Shown: positions 1 to 13,707 of the stretch, piece after piece | Layout: each line of letters opens with the position of its first letter | Position numbering within the stretch: position 1 is the stretch's first letter | From: Formicarius rufipectus | Taxonomy: Eukaryota; Chordata; Aves; Passeriformes; Formicariidae | Direction: 5' to 3' | NCBI GenBank assembly: GCA_013399695.1 | Contig: VXAU01000750.1 | Span: 553,568 to 617,567, forward strand | Length of the DNA: 64,000 bases | The notes under the pieces: generated by a model | What the model was told of the DNA's origin: nothing | What the model saw: the letters and a program-made list of their open reading frames with translations, nothing else | Database searches by the model: none | Position numbers and translations under genes: made by a program

Positions 1-3000
1 TTGCCCCTGAACTGCGGCTATGGTACCTTGTAATGTGTAGACACAAGGTAGCCTTTAATCCAGGCGTGGAATTCAGATAAAATCTGTTCCTGTGTTTTTC
101 TAGTTTCATGTAGCTCTATTCCTCTTGAGTCAGTACATATCCATTTACATATTTGAACACTGTGTTATGTATTTGGTGGACATTTATACATGATAAAATG
201 CCCCCATAAGGTTTGTAAGCAGATGTTAAAGCACTCAGCCCAATCTTCAGGTTTAAATAGTTCATGGACACCCTCATCTGAGCTTCAGGCCAGGATTTTT
301 CCTTAAATGCTCATAGTTACTTTCTTCAAGGTATTAAAATTCTGGGAGATAACAAATAGAGGTTCAATATTAGTTCTTTGCAAACTGCCTGGCTTAACCT
401 AAAATGCTACTGGAAATTTTTCTTGGCATAATAGACTAAGTAATTTGCTTCTCTGCCCTACCCCACCCAAAATACGAACTCTAAAATAAAAGTAATCTTT
501 TTTTTTTTCTCCTTTTTATTTCTTTTCTTTTCTAATGCTATCCAGGACACCTTGATCTCTGATTTTTCAATAGTTTCATCATCTGGATATGTGTTACAGC
601 AACCTGCCTTTACTAGAGTAACCATATACCAAAAAGCTTTAAAGGTTAAAAGGAAAAAAAAAAGAAAAAGATAATATTGGATTTCAAGAAAATGAATGTG
701 AAAGGTAATATCTCCCTCTTTATCACACTTCAGTCTCATGTTAAGCGAAAGCAGATGTACTCTCACAGGCCAATCGAAAGATCAGTAAGGTCAGCAGGGT
801 CTTCGGTAGTTTCTGTGAGCTTTTGTTCGTAGTTTCTCAGCTAGCCTATCTCTAATGTTTTCCAAGTCTAGGGACCTGGAAAACATTTTGGACCAGAGAA
901 TTGTGGCAAATATGTTTTATGCCACAAAGTATAAACAAATTGTGAGATCATTTAACTATCCAACCCTGCAGCCGTGCTGCAACTTGGCAACAACTCTCAG
1001 CATCACTGTGGGGCTCAGTCAGCAACCTCTAAGGCTGTGCAGATCTGCTGGTCCTCCCAGACATAGATCCCAACATCTCATTCAAATGTTCTAACCTACA
1101 ACAATAATAAATTACCTCACATCCAAGAGGCTCATATTGTAATTGGAGTTTGGGTTTGTAACAGGTGGGGTGTTCCACAAGCTCATGTGATGCATTATTT
1201 TATCAAGCAACACACTTTCTTATCATCATTATGCATTCAATTACCCAAAAGTATTATCTTTTCAGTTTCATCTGGATTTTGTACCTAATTAGACAAGCCA
1301 GTCACAAGTCAGTAGATTTTATACTTTCCCTGACTCGTTCATTTTGTTCTCTTGGGTCAACTGTTATGTTCTGGAGGAACAATTTGTGTCTCTGGTTTTC
1401 TTTACGTTTCTTTATGTTTATTTCAACTTTAGCCTTGCTACCTATCCTCTCCCTCTCTTTTCAAGCTATCACCCCTGTTGCTTCATAGAAGTTTCCATTA
1501 AGAACATTTAAAAGGTTATAATTTTGGAATGTCAGGCTAATGCAGATAAGAGTGGCAAACAAATCTTACAAAAACAGCAACAACGGGAGCCAGTTCCAGA
1601 GGACTGGATGTGCCACATAGTCCTGGGAAATAGTGGTAACAAGAGACAGGATTAGAAAAAAAATAGTCTAGTCAAAGTTTCAGCTAACAGCAAATATTTC
1701 CAGCACTGAAAACCTGAGCAGGGAGGAGACACTATCCAGTATGAACTCATGATAGACTTTTTTTAAGGCTTTGCAATGTATAGTTTAGAGAACAAATCTT
1801 GATAAAAGATGCATGTGTTTACTAAGATAAATTTCATCTTAGTCTTACAGTATACATTCAGTTCTGATTTTATTGAAAACCTTTCAGTCTATGAGGATTC
1901 TATTGTTGTTTTAATTACCTGTACAGATTGATCATAACAGTTTTCAATAAATATTTGGTTGACTTAATTGCATTTAGTCAGGTATATTGCTTGGAATTGC
2001 TTTTGTTATCCCAGTGGTGATTATCTCTTCCAGTGAAAATGTTTGTGAGTAGTGACATAAGATATCTGTCAGTCATTTTCCATTACAACATGTGAAAGTA
2101 AAGGCATGTTTTTCACAATACTACTTAGCTAAATTCTAAGAGATATCCGGGTATTTTGACAGGGTTGCTAAGTACTTCTCTAAAAAGCAGGACTGATACA
2201 TATAAGGAAATGTTATATTTACATGCATTATTTTTTAAAATCTCCAACAAGGTTTTCTTTTCCTTTGACAAATAATCTGCACAACACCAAAATATAAGCT
2301 GATTTTACAGATGTTCCATATATAAATAATATAATTTGACAATAACTTGGAATTTGGAAACAGAGATAAAAGAGTTTTGAAACATTTCTTCTTAAGAAAT
2401 CAGTAAGATAAAAGGGAAGCCAGGTATAACTGTAGGAATCACAGTCCAGTCATATTTATTACAGAAAAATGGATACACAGAAGAGATTTGTTCTTATTAC
2501 ACAGCTGGACATGAAATTCAATTTCTTGGTGAGGCATAATGGGTACATGAAAGGTAAATTTCCATATTAAAATATGCAGTTTTGTTGTATTTAATATACG
2601 TGTTGGCTTTCGAAATGATCATCATGAGTTATAAAAAAAGTCTGTTTCAAAATTATCTTAATCTTAAATCTAAGAAGAGCTAACTGAATATTGTCTCAAG
2701 CTAGAAATGTCTGTAAATGAGGATAGGCATGATGAAAAGATCAACCCACAACCCAGCTACATATTATGCATTTGAAAGTTAGCTGTTGAATATCTGAGTT
2801 TCAATCTTTTGTTCAACACAGCAAGATTGCAATAAGAGTTTTATACTTTTGTCATAGGCTTTGCATCCCTATCAGCACCTCACAAAGCAAAATAAGCTTT
2901 ATTTTCTCTGTCTGCAGGTTGCAGTTGCAGATTAGCAGGTTACTTGAAAAATTAGTGCCCAGGTTGATTCATGAGTGTATAAATGGCCGACCTTTCTGCT

Positions 3001-3114
3001 CTGGGAACTCCCTGTAAATAACACACCAGAGTAAACTCATGCTATAAATCTGCCTGTTATTTATGGCCCCAATCTGGTATTGCTTGCAATATTCAGAATA
3101 CATACTGCTGCTGG
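1..3114. other. Unique AT-rich noncoding DNA
   Basis: I see no gene or recognisable repeat here. The sequence is AT-rich with short homopolymers, such as a T tract near 499-509. Open frames are short, contain no domain and look random. It is most likely intronic or intergenic. Confidence 0.6.
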
Positions 3115-3250
3115 CAGTTCAAGAAGCTTTTGGACAACACTCTCAGGCCCTTGATGTGATTCTTGGAGTTTTCCTGTGCTGGACCAGGAGCTGGACTTTG
3201 ATGATCCCTGTGGATCCCTTCCAGCTCTGGATATTCTATGATCCAGAACT
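3115..3250 (+). mobile_element. CR1 LINE 3' fragment
   Basis: A 5'-truncated CR1 copy in sense orientation. It starts with the 'ttcaagaagc..ttggacaacactctcagg' block and ends with the typical avian CR1 terminus: 'ggactttgatgatccctg', then 'gatcccttccagctc' and 'attctatgatcc'. CR1 is the dominant LINE in birds, and most copies are short 3' ends like this one. An open frame at 3063-3272 runs through it and is not a gene. Confidence 0.9.
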
Positions 3251-4689
3251 GTTTACGGGAGTGCAGCACTAGACAAAGTAATTTTGTAGCCCAGATAAAG
3301 CACTACAAAGAGTTTTTGATATCCACTGATGATGGGGCACTTCATAAATATTAAATCCCTGCTGAGAGTAAGTTTGTATCTCCCAGGATGATGAAAAACA
3401 CTTTATAAATATATTTTACCTTTCTTAAAGACTTGTTTGAAGGTACAAAATGGTTAGGTTTGAAGAAAAAGGACCTCAGTAAATAGATAAGTATTTTTAC
3501 TTTACCAAATCTTCCTGTAGTTTCCAAACTTGGAAGAGAAAATGTGTAATAAAGCTTTCTTTGTAGTTTGGATGAATTGTCTAGAGACCTATGGTACTGG
3601 TTTATTGAGAAATATATAGGTTATCCAAGCAGATATTGGTACTCTAAAGTTATTTTTCTTGCCAACATCAATTTTCAGGGCACAATAAACTTTAATTTTT
3701 AATGCTCTAACTCCAGATCCTGTTATTAGGAATAAGTATTCTATTCTCTCAAGTTTAAGATGGGTGGTTTATAATCTACTTACAGATTGCCCATTCTTGG
3801 CAAAAACAGGTTACAGTGATTTAAATTGTATTGTTAAATGTTTAATAATGTTGGGATCACTCTCCAAATTTGTTATATTTGTTTGTTTGTTGAAGTTGGA
3901 CTTGTTGTAGGGCAAAACCATATTAAAAAACTAAGGTAGGTCTCTGTATATCCTTTGTTGAGAGGAAGAGGGATTTGATTTACTGTTTCCTCTGTAATAG
4001 TACATTACTGAAAAATACTTAGGGCAGAGTCACAGCAAATGGCACTTGAACTATTGTCAGGCAGAGATAGTCTTTGCCTAATACCTGCTGTTTAAGTGAG
4101 CTTTGGCTACTTGTGTGTAGCTCTCAAAGCAGAGTTTCTCCCTGTTTGTGGGGTGGTACATTGCACCCTGTCCAAAAGCTCACCTAATGTCATTATTTCC
4201 TGTTTTACTAATTGCACAGGTGGGAGGGAGGTTTGCAAGGGAGAGGTATTTTCCTCCTAGACTTCTACTGATACTCATAGGGCAGAAGCTCCACACTTTT
4301 CCCATTCTTTCCATGGAGATCTTTGTGGTTTAGACTGAAGGTGAGGTCCTGAGGAGGGTGATTTCAGAGATGAGTGTGTAATTCAGCTAATATTGGTGGC
4401 TGTGACAGTGACAATTCTTGAAAAAACGTGTCTTTACATCTCTTGGGTCACATAAATTAGCCCAGCCTTCATGCAATTCCCAAACTATACACTGTATGAA
4501 ACAATATTCCACTGGTGACATGAAAACCAATAAGTCAGATGAGGATGTCTTGAGGATCATGAGCAATTCCCAATAAGGTTACTCTGAGAATGCATCTAGG
4601 TGCCTCTTACATTTTTAATGTTTCTGTGTTACATTTATCCCTGAATTAAAGGAAAATCCTAGCAAGACAGTGCTACCTTGGGCTAAGGA
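3251..4689. other. Unique noncoding DNA
   Basis: I see no gene or recognisable repeat. Short open frames such as 4148-4333 have no family resemblance. Confidence 0.5.
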
Positions 4690-4790
4690 CTAATAGCTTG
4701 TTCAAATCCTGCTCTATGTGTGTCATCCTGGACAGACTAGTTAGTCTCCCCTTGTCACCTGTAACTTCTGATGAGGTTAGAATTGTAAGA
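4690..4790 (+). repeat. Possible MIR-like CORE-SINE relic
   Basis: The run 'gttcaaatcctgctctatg', then 'tgtgtcatcctggacagac' and 'tagtctcc', then 'tctgatgaggttagaat' follows the order of the MIR core (ttcaaatcctggctctg, tgtgaccttgggcaa, ttaacctct, a tgtaaa-like part). Identity is low. MIR is an ancient amniote SINE with few, decayed copies in birds. Confidence 0.35.
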
Positions 4791-7700
4791 GGTTTGGAAA
4801 TGAAGAACTTGGGTACTAAAGTTTTCAGGAAAATAAACCTAGAAAAGCATCTGCTGGAAACCCTCGCAGTTCCACCACTGCACAGAATGATTTGTATCAT
4901 GCAGCTCTTTTGTGTTTTTAAACAAAGCCAAATGGCAGAGCTCAGCTGAGTGGAAAAATCTCTGCTGTGGTCTGTACTCATCCATCATCCCTGAGAGGTA
5001 GGAGAGCAAATCCCACCTCCAAAAAATGTCACCACATCATTTTCTCCCCTTCAATCCCTTTGGCAAGGCAGAAGGCATGTGGAAGCGCTTATGCAGCACA
5101 CTGGCCTGGGTTAGCTTGCCCCAACCTCACGACCCTAACACAATTCAGATTTTTGGGTTCAGGAGATCATTATTCCTACCTTCTGGGTCATATTATTCAT
5201 ACAGTTTTAGGAGGTAGGCATAAGTCTATAGTGTTTTACTTTCTCAGTAACATCTACATTTTAGTGAGGATTATATTTACTTGTATAAACCCTAAAAGTT
5301 TATAGAGAGCAAGAAAATTGCATCCTTTTCTTTTTTTCCCCCTTTTTATCTATTGCTTCTCTCTCTGCTAAACATTGTAAATTAGAATTATATCGTTTAC
5401 CAATTAGCAATATGAAGAAATTTGTGGAGGAAAACCATTTTGTCAAGAGAAGGTTTAGGGGAAAATACAGACAGGCCTTAACCACCATTTGTGTTGCGCA
5501 TCTTGCTGGTCTCTGGGTTAATTCATGTCTCCTTTTTCTCTTTGTTTACAACTTAGTTTTACATGGAAAATGCTTACACTGGGGGACATTTATACATAAA
5601 TTATTCTGCTTAAGTTTTGGCTTTCTGTAAACACAAAAATTACTACCAGAATTAGTAATTCCACTCCTGAATACACAGTGCAGATGCATTGCACACAAGA
5701 ATGTTGCTTATTAAATTAACATTAAAGGCAATTATCTCTGGCATTTCTCTGAAGATTTTGGAACACAATGTAATAATAGCTTATCTTCTTTAAATTCAGT
5801 GTGGCCCACTTAATCTGACAATGTATAAAACAAAAATGAGCAAGTTATGTGAGAAAACATGACTTGCCCTTCTTCTCGGAAAGACCTGCCACATCCTGAT
5901 TGAATTTGAACGTGTCACTATGTTTAAAAGTGCTAGCTAAAATGTTCTGGAAATTCAGTGCAAGAAAGCTGGGATAGGCTTACTGTCAGCTAACAGAATT
6001 AAACTGAAAGCAAGTCTCCTCATTTCTTTCAGTATTTTAGAGTATATTTCTATTGTAATTCATTTTAATCAAGAAAAAATACATGAATTTGGGAGAATGC
6101 AGAGTGGTTGGGCATGTTCTGTAAGAAGCAGGAAAGAAGAATATGGCTGTATATGGCCTGGCAGTTCAGGGAGACACACTTGGCAGGGTTTTTTACTGCT
6201 CTGGAAAAGCGTGTTCTTTGTACAGACATCTGCTCTGTTGCCTATATTCTGATTTATTTTGGAGCTGAAGTACTGGCCTGCATGTGGGCAGGGGAGCTGG
6301 TGTGCCTGACGTTTCAGCCTTGCTTCCCTAACGCTGCATGTGGAGAGGGAAAGATGAGAAAGAGGTTTCCTCACCCCTTTCCACTAACAAGAGAGAGTGG
6401 GAAAAGTGCCCCAGATTTGTAGGAGGAATCATTGGTTGCATTGTGGTTTCTTTTGGTTTTAATTAGTTGTCAGGCTGCATTTGTCTTTTTTCATTTTTTT
6501 TTTAATTTTTATTTTTCCTCTCAATGTTGATCTTAATATATTTCTCTCATTAATTCAGACCCTCCTCAGCCCCATATATTTATGCACTCTACAAAGTCTT
6601 TTCCTAGCCAGAATATTGCAGAAGTATTAGATAACCTGGATGTCTATTTTCAGGCCAAAATCAGTTGCGAAAAATGTGGGAAGATTGAAGCAAGTTATTT
6701 ATTCATTAGAAAGAAGTCAAGGGAAAGCAACAGGAATAGTTCTTAAACTGAATCATTTAAGGGCAGATTTTGTATGTTTCCTGGGGACCCTTATGCCTAT
6801 AAATAATTAATGCCCTTGTATGTTTTTGATTTCTTTCTCTGAAAATGCTTTTTTTTATGACCGGGTCACATGGTCGGAGTTATCCTTTAATGTCCTTTAA
6901 TGTATTTTTTCACTTTATCATTTTTCCATTTTGCTGAGGAATACATTAGCCTTTGCTACTTACCCTTGAAACATCTACTTCAGCAGCAGGCTTTGAAGAG
7001 GAAATGAATAGCAAAATGGTAGTTGCATCACGTATACTTGGGGGAGGAATTTTACCTGAACGATTGAAAATGTCCAGGAAAAAATATTGTCTTTTCTGGC
7101 TTACATGTAATTTCTTAAAATGCCAACTATGTTAACTTAAGACCAAAGTTCAGTAAGCAACACATCTCAGATCATTCATACATCCAAGCTTGGATTCCGG
7201 CTTGTGCAACTGTCCTTCTGTATTTTCTCCCATGTCTGAATTTTGACTTATTTCTTTATGTTATGTAGTGAGGCATAAAAATGCCTCTGAAATTAATGGG
7301 AAGTTTTTACAAAGAAACTTCAAAGTCAGGAAACCAAAAGTACATTTTGAAACCCTTCTAAAATATGTATCCAAATTGGACACTTGTAACTTTTTAGGCT
7401 GCTAAAGTTTTGAAAACAGATCAAAATCTTTATTCTGGCCATTTTTCGGGGACAAGACACCTACTGACATTGAAGGATGCCTCAGTGATGACTTCACGAT
7501 TAGTTTCCCTGGAAAGATTGATTGTTCAGAGGAATTAAAAGTATTCCCTTTTATATATGCATACATATTTATTTATTTAACCAGTGCTGCCTCTCCCCCC
7601 TCAGGAGAGTTTTCCTACATTAATTGCCTCTGTGCTTAGATGCCTCCAATTATTAACCTGCAGGTGTCTCTAATCACTGCCTATTCCCATTGGGTTTAGG

Positions 7701-8146
7701 TTGTGGGCTATTAGCAGTGGTGCTTAAATACAGCACACATTATGTGGCTTTTGTTTACTGTTTTATCCCTGAATTTGGCCTCAAAGATGCCAGAAAACAA
7801 TCATCAGCAACCACTTCTTTCCGCTCCTGCAGTGCCTTGGATCATGTTTTCCTCCTTCTCTTCTTTCTCAGGGAAGCATTTGAAGAGAGTAAGTAGTCTA
7901 AAGCGAGAAGTTTTCCAAAGACTATTCCTTATTATTGAACTTGGAACACAGTCTAACCATTCAACACTTCTGCTTTCCAAAACCATAAAAATCCCACTTG
8001 GGAAACCTACATAGTTTTGCTAAAACTGCCGAGCTGGGATATTTGAAAATGTAAGAAAGCAGTGGACTCTGTCTTCATTTGTATGGGGTTATCATGACTT
8101 ACTCAGCAGTAAAATTGTATCTAATTATGTTGGTACTAGACTGAAT

Positions 8147-8225
8147 CACTTTTAATTGATTAATTGTAATTCACGTGCAGATTAACAGCTTTTAAAGGTC
8201 AAAACCTTTCAAATTGCAGTGAGTA
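8147..8225. promoter_or_regulatory. Candidate TF-site cluster (homeodomain plus AAAGGTCA)
   Basis: 'taattgattaattgtaatt' packs several ATTA/TAAT homeodomain cores. About 40 bases on lies a perfect inverted repeat, AAAGGT-caaa-ACCTTT, that includes AAAGGTCA, the extended half-site bound by monomeric nuclear receptors. This grouping resembles vertebrate noncoding enhancers, but no conservation data support it. Confidence 0.2.
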
Positions 8226-9957
8226 CTTGTTTATCTCTGCCTGTGCTGTGTAAACCTGGGATTTTATTGCAGTCTGAAAGCGACACCATAATTACAGATT
8301 TGGAGGCCGAGAAAAATTGATTAGCAACCCAGGCTGGTTAGGAACAAAGGAACTGGGTCTGGTTGTTTTTCTTTTCTCCCTCCTGAAACGCATGAGACTT
8401 GATTGTATTTTAGAGCATGAGATTTTGACAGCCCAAGGTGTTTCAGAACAGAACAAGCACTGTTTAAATAAAAGACGTTGTTGATTGTGAAGCCATCACT
8501 CTGCATACAAATGCATATCCTTCCTTTAAATTCTGGATGGCATGAGATACTGGCATTATCACTTTTTAAACAAGACGCATGCTGTTTCAAAATTAGTTCA
8601 ACGATGTTTAATCTAATATTCCATTATACTTTGTTCTTCCTCTCACTCAGGTGCTAACATAGAACACTACTTTTTGTGCATGACCCCAAGGGCCTCAAAG
8701 TGGTTGAATAAAACATGCTATTTTCACCTACTGGAAATATCCCAAACGTTTTCTGTACTCTCCAAGCAGCATGTGATTTTTATCACTTTTTTAAAGTACT
8801 GTAAGTGACAGAAAAAAAATGAAAAATATGGAAGTTTTTGTTCCTTGTAGAAATGAAAATACATTTTTTCACAATAAGAAATATGCCCTTCTGAAAGGAG
8901 GAGTACTTATTCTTTCTGCTTTGGAGGGTTGATAAAGGAAAATATCAACTTGTTGTTGCTAGCTATTTGATATGTCTCATGACAAAATTAGCATTCTGCA
9001 TTTTTGAAGGATTGTTTTCCTGACCCCTGATTTTATGTTGAGGTAGAGAAAATATTCTCCTTAAGCAAAATGAAAAGCCTCTTTGGAACACTGTTTCTTG
9101 TCTGCTAATTTGCCAGCAGAAACTGAATAATAACCATTCCTGAAATATTCTCTTTTGCATAGAAGAAATTAAGGAGACAGTGAAAGTTGCCTGATTTTTG
9201 GTTTATAATTAAGAGCACAATGCAGTTACTCAGAGAAAAGAGAAAACAGAGACCAAACTTGTTCAAGTATGTGTGTACATATATGTATATATATCCATTT
9301 AACTCTTTGGGTCAAGTAAAATACTATGGGATTGGACCTGAAAGGTATCAAGATTCATCCCTGTTATGTTGGGTTTATTACAGACAGGTGTCTTTACCAC
9401 AGCTTAGACTCTAATGCTAAAAAACCACCTTTGGTGGTATCTTAGTCTTACTGAACTTGATGTAGATTTTCAAATTTCAAAACATTTTCATAAGGACCAA
9501 TGTTAGTGGGAAAGTGGGACAGAAAGAATAAATACATCTTGCAGGAGTAGGAGAGGTTGAGAAAGACCACAATAGCAGTGAAGTCTATTTAAAGTTGTTT
9601 AAATGGTTTTTCAGGGCAGGATATTTTGCGAAGACTCCTATCACTCAGAAATTGAGACAAGATAAAGGATTAAAAACAGAGGAAATTATCAATATCAAAG
9701 TGAATTTTGTCATGGTTAGGCTGATTAACAGAGTCAGAAGAGTGTTACTTGGAAGATATCCCTAACAGTAGAAAAATATTTATAAATATTAACTACAGAT
9801 GTTTTCATTCACTGCACAAAGAGCAAAAGACACAAATGAACCACGAGTCACTCATGAGTTTGTATTCCATTTATTTCTGGGTGTTATTAGGATAGTCAGC
9901 AGTGCCTTGTCAGCCCACATTTTGGAGGCAGAAGAGACAGCCAACTCACCAAAAGAA

Positions 9958-10018
9958 ACCACAAAAAAGAAAGGAAAAGAATAAAAAAGGGAAAAGAAAG
10001 AAAAAAAAGGAAATGGGG
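9958..10018. repeat. Purine-rich low-complexity tract
   Basis: An A/G-only run of the AAAGAAAGG type on the plus strand. On the minus strand it produces the Phe-rich tails of two spurious open frames. Confidence 0.8.
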
Positions 10019-10039
10019 TGTTCAGTGAAGGGAAAATTA

Positions 10040-10330
10040 TTGCCATAGCCCTGTCTTAGGCTGCAGTTCCAGGGGAGCTGCTGTGGCACCAGCTCTCCCT
10101 GCAGGCCCCACTGCTGCTCCCCAGGACTTCTTAGGTGGTTTCTCTGATGCTCCCCCTCCACGAGCAAGATGTTGAATCCAGTGCTCAGACGAGGCTGAAT
10201 TTTTACACACATTTCATACCCCTTCCTGTTGTCCAGTGCTAAACCCTGCACCGCTTTCTGAATGGATTGAACTAAACTCTCATCCTGCCTGCAAACGCCA
10301 TATATTGAGGCATGGTATGAAGTGCATACT
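10040..10330. other. GC-richer block with open frame, unidentified
   Basis: This stretch is clearly richer in GC than its flanks, which are poly-purine on the left and AT-rich on the right. On the minus strand it lies in a 150-codon open frame (9946-10398). The middle of that translation is of mixed composition but matches no family I know, and the C-terminal end is Phe-rich low complexity from the neighbouring GAAA tract. It could be an old retrocopy, an exon of an unknown transcript or a decayed repeat. Confidence 0.25.
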
Positions 10331-13300
10331 GAGGGAAAGGAGACACCATTATTTCTGATAGTCATGCTGATTATATAGTGGCTAAATTTAATTTTCATTC
10401 ATCTGACTGTTCTAACAATGAAATCAATTTAAAAGTCACAATTGTCAGCAACTTGGCAGAACAACAGTAAACATCTAGGCAAGATTGGCAAGGGAACTTT
10501 GAGACATTAAGAAAATGTGCATTTAAACAACATTAATCCTCACTTTCTTTATAAGCTCTTCCCCTTCTAGGCTACTTGGAATTTAATTTGGCTCTGGCTT
10601 AAAGGACTTATGAATGGAAGTAATTTAAAGATGGATGGATGTTAATTTAAAGATGCCATCATTTTCTGACAGAGTCGGGTACTGAAGTGTAAAAGAAATG
10701 CCTAACAAAGATACTGTGTAATTAGGAAATGCCAGTCAGACAACAGTTTGATAAATTGATGGGAAAGAGACATGATGCTTCTAATGGCCTCTAGTGTCTC
10801 CCCAATACAACATATTTGATGAGCTAATTTCTGCCATGGTGTACAAAGCAGATTTCCTAAATTGTGCTACACAATTGTATATGTTTCTACCTTAAATGGA
10901 AGCACTTTTTTTAAATAAGAGTAATATCAATATTACTTCCACTAAGCAGTAATGTAAATTGTTTAATATATAAACATTAGTGTGAATTGGAAAATTAATT
11001 AAAAGAACAAATCACTATAATTATGATAAATAAAGCTTATCGTTATTGCTAGCATGCTTCTCCTGCAATCTGTCTAAATGAGAGGAAATTATATGCCATC
11101 AACTTTCCCAAGAGCTAAAGTCTCATTTTAAGAATCAGGTATGCCACATTGAAATTAGACAAATATCTGCTTAATCGGTATCATATTTGAAGGAGGATTA
11201 CAGCAAGAGGCTGACCCTGTTTTGCCACCTGTTCTGAACAGACCCAATACATTTCTTATCCCATTTAAGTCAGTGACTTTTGTCCCTGGGTCTCACTCGT
11301 GGTGGCTAATTCAGTCAGATATCAGAGAAGGTAATTGTTATACTCTAATGGTAATGGACATGTAGCCATTAAATGTGCAATGCTTTTCAAACTGGGCTGT
11401 TGGAGTTTGTTCATTGCTGTGCTATTTTTTTACCCCAGCCTTCAAAATAGTTTTTCATGTTCACCAGATACTGTGAGAGGGGAAAAAAAAAGAAGAGAAT
11501 GTTCTAAAAGCTTTGCTGAACTCTTAGAAAATATATCATCTCTCTATCCTTTCTTTTCTAGCTGGGCTTCTACACCTTTTCACAGTAATTTGCTTATTCA
11601 GTATATCAAGAGGTAATGAAAGAATTATTCATGTTGTCATTGAACAAAGAAATACACATCCTGTGTATTGTTGAATGCTTCATCATTGCTTTAACCCAAT
11701 AACTCTGGTGATCACCTTTCAAAGCTTCTGAAAAACATCTTCTGAATTTAAGTGTAGAGAGTAGTGAAGCTGATCAGGAGATGTTTGGAAATATGTGGGG
11801 TAAGGAGAGAGGAAGTAGAAATTAGAAAAGCAAATCTCTGGCCTCTTCTCAGTACTGTGCAAGTCTGGTGCTGCCATGGGCGACTTCTTCTCCTCGCCCT
11901 GAATCTGGCATTGCACCACTTTGGATGTGCTCAGCCAGGATCTCAGCCTGTTAGTGAGTTGTGGCATTATAGTGCACAAAAACTGCTGCTGGAGTCATTA
12001 GGAATATGTGCAAGTCGGGTTCAGATCATTCCTTCCTGTGTCATCTCAGTTGCGTAATCATGTAGGGAAATTATGTGTTAACTTGAACTTGTGCTTGCAG
12101 CTTTCTTTGCATACCAGAACAGTTGCATTAGCTGGGACATAGTTGACTTTTCCAAATGACATCAGGCTTTTTCATAGTTTATAAATCACCATCTGGATGT
12201 GCCCCCTGGAAAAATGGCTTTATCTCGTGTTGCTGGGAAAAACTTGGCTCCAAGTTTTAATCAGGGCCGTAAACAGAGGAGGATGTGGATTTGTTAGTTA
12301 ATTGTCTAGATTAGATGTTCACACATGTGCACGTGGCATGTTGAAAATCTTGCCATTTCTGATTTTTAAAACCCTTCCAGCTCAATTTTTCCAATATTCA
12401 ACTTTTCACAATACTCAATAAGGTCACTTAATTGGAAGATTTATTCCCAACCAGTTTTAATGAGAAAAATGTGACTTTCTTTCTAAAACCACTTGTACCC
12501 TATACACTATAAAATTAATTGTGTACATTTTACTTCTTGCCTCATTTCACATTACAAATGAGATACTGAGGATAGAAAAATTCTTGTATTAGAGCCTGCA
12601 AATCTTTCTTTGACAGAACATGCACTACTGGTTGAAAAATTCTCTCTTAGTCTTTTTTGCAGCACTACTGGAGGTGGCCAGCTAAGACTTGCAGATTATG
12701 TTTAAAGCCCACTGTGCTTAAATTGATAATGTGCCACAGTGTTAAATATCTGTGTATCTGGGAGAATTTTTAGTGCCTACTGGATTTATTCTGACTTCTA
12801 CTAATTGCAGTGTATTCCCACAAAAAAATAACAGGAGAGACAACATCTGTCTCTACACACATACACACACAAAAAATGCCTATAAATTAATTCTCATTAG
12901 TAAGCAATGACTTTATACAGGATGTTTACTGTATTCAAACTATTAATTCACTCTTTTCCCTTTAAAGTTTTTTTACGTTTTTTATTGTTTTAAAATTCTG
13001 GAGGAGAGATTTTTAAAAAGCAGATTAGTTTTATTTTTCCTTCAAATATCAGTAAACTTCTGTGACATTTGGGTTGTTTCCTTTTGAATTCACTTCACAG
13101 GTAAGACGTGTTTGGCTTAATTGGTTCTTGCACTGAATTCCCAGGAAAATGTTCAGAAACAAACTTTGTTTACTGCCCAACTCTATGCATGAGGGTCGTG
13201 ATTCAGTTACATTAAGGAAATAAGAACCAAAGGCCAAATTCCCACCTGAACCAATAAAGAATCAGCTTCTCACCGTATTTTTACACCAGGGAATCAAGCC

Positions 13301-13707
13301 TTTAAAGGGGAGGTGAAATCTGAGGTCCTCATAAAATTTGTAGTTATTTAAAGATCTTGCATGTGCTGAGTTAAAGGTGTTAGCCCTGGTGTCCTGGTGA
13401 AATTCCAAACTAAATATTTATGCTTTGTGTGCCTGAGATCTCTGCCTAATTTCATTTAAATATTATTCCTTTCCCTAATGGCACCAATCCAGTATAGTTG
13501 CTGTATTTCACTGGTGCTTTCATGCTTTGTGTTGGTAGTCTAAACTTTTGTGAACATACAGTGTGTGCAAGTAAAAGGGCATTTAAAAACATTAAGAAAT
13601 GTCTATCTCTTTTGGCACATTCTTTGTATCTGGTTAAACTGCTACATAAAGAAACAAAGAAGAGTGAAAAATAAGATTTGATAATCTTTGATTATCTGTG
13701 ATCTCCG
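10331..13707. other. Unique noncoding DNA
   Basis: There is no gene. The part at 10900-11060 is AT-rich with a short perfect inverted repeat (10921-10936). A small CA-rich microsatellite lies at 12854-12870. I identify nothing else. Confidence 0.5.
12854..12870. repeat. Short (AC)n microsatellite
   Basis: Interrupted AC dinucleotides, followed by an A tract. Confidence 0.8.

Larger units (their letters stand above)
4791..10039. other. Unique noncoding DNA, possible conserved elements
   Basis: There is no gene or clear transposon. The part around 8030-8330 is dense in homeodomain-like TAAT/ATTA sites and is listed separately. The tandem 'tcctttaatg' pair near 6884-6903 is a very short direct repeat. 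Frames such as 6108-6422 and 9799-9984 are unsupported by any domain. Confidence 0.5.
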
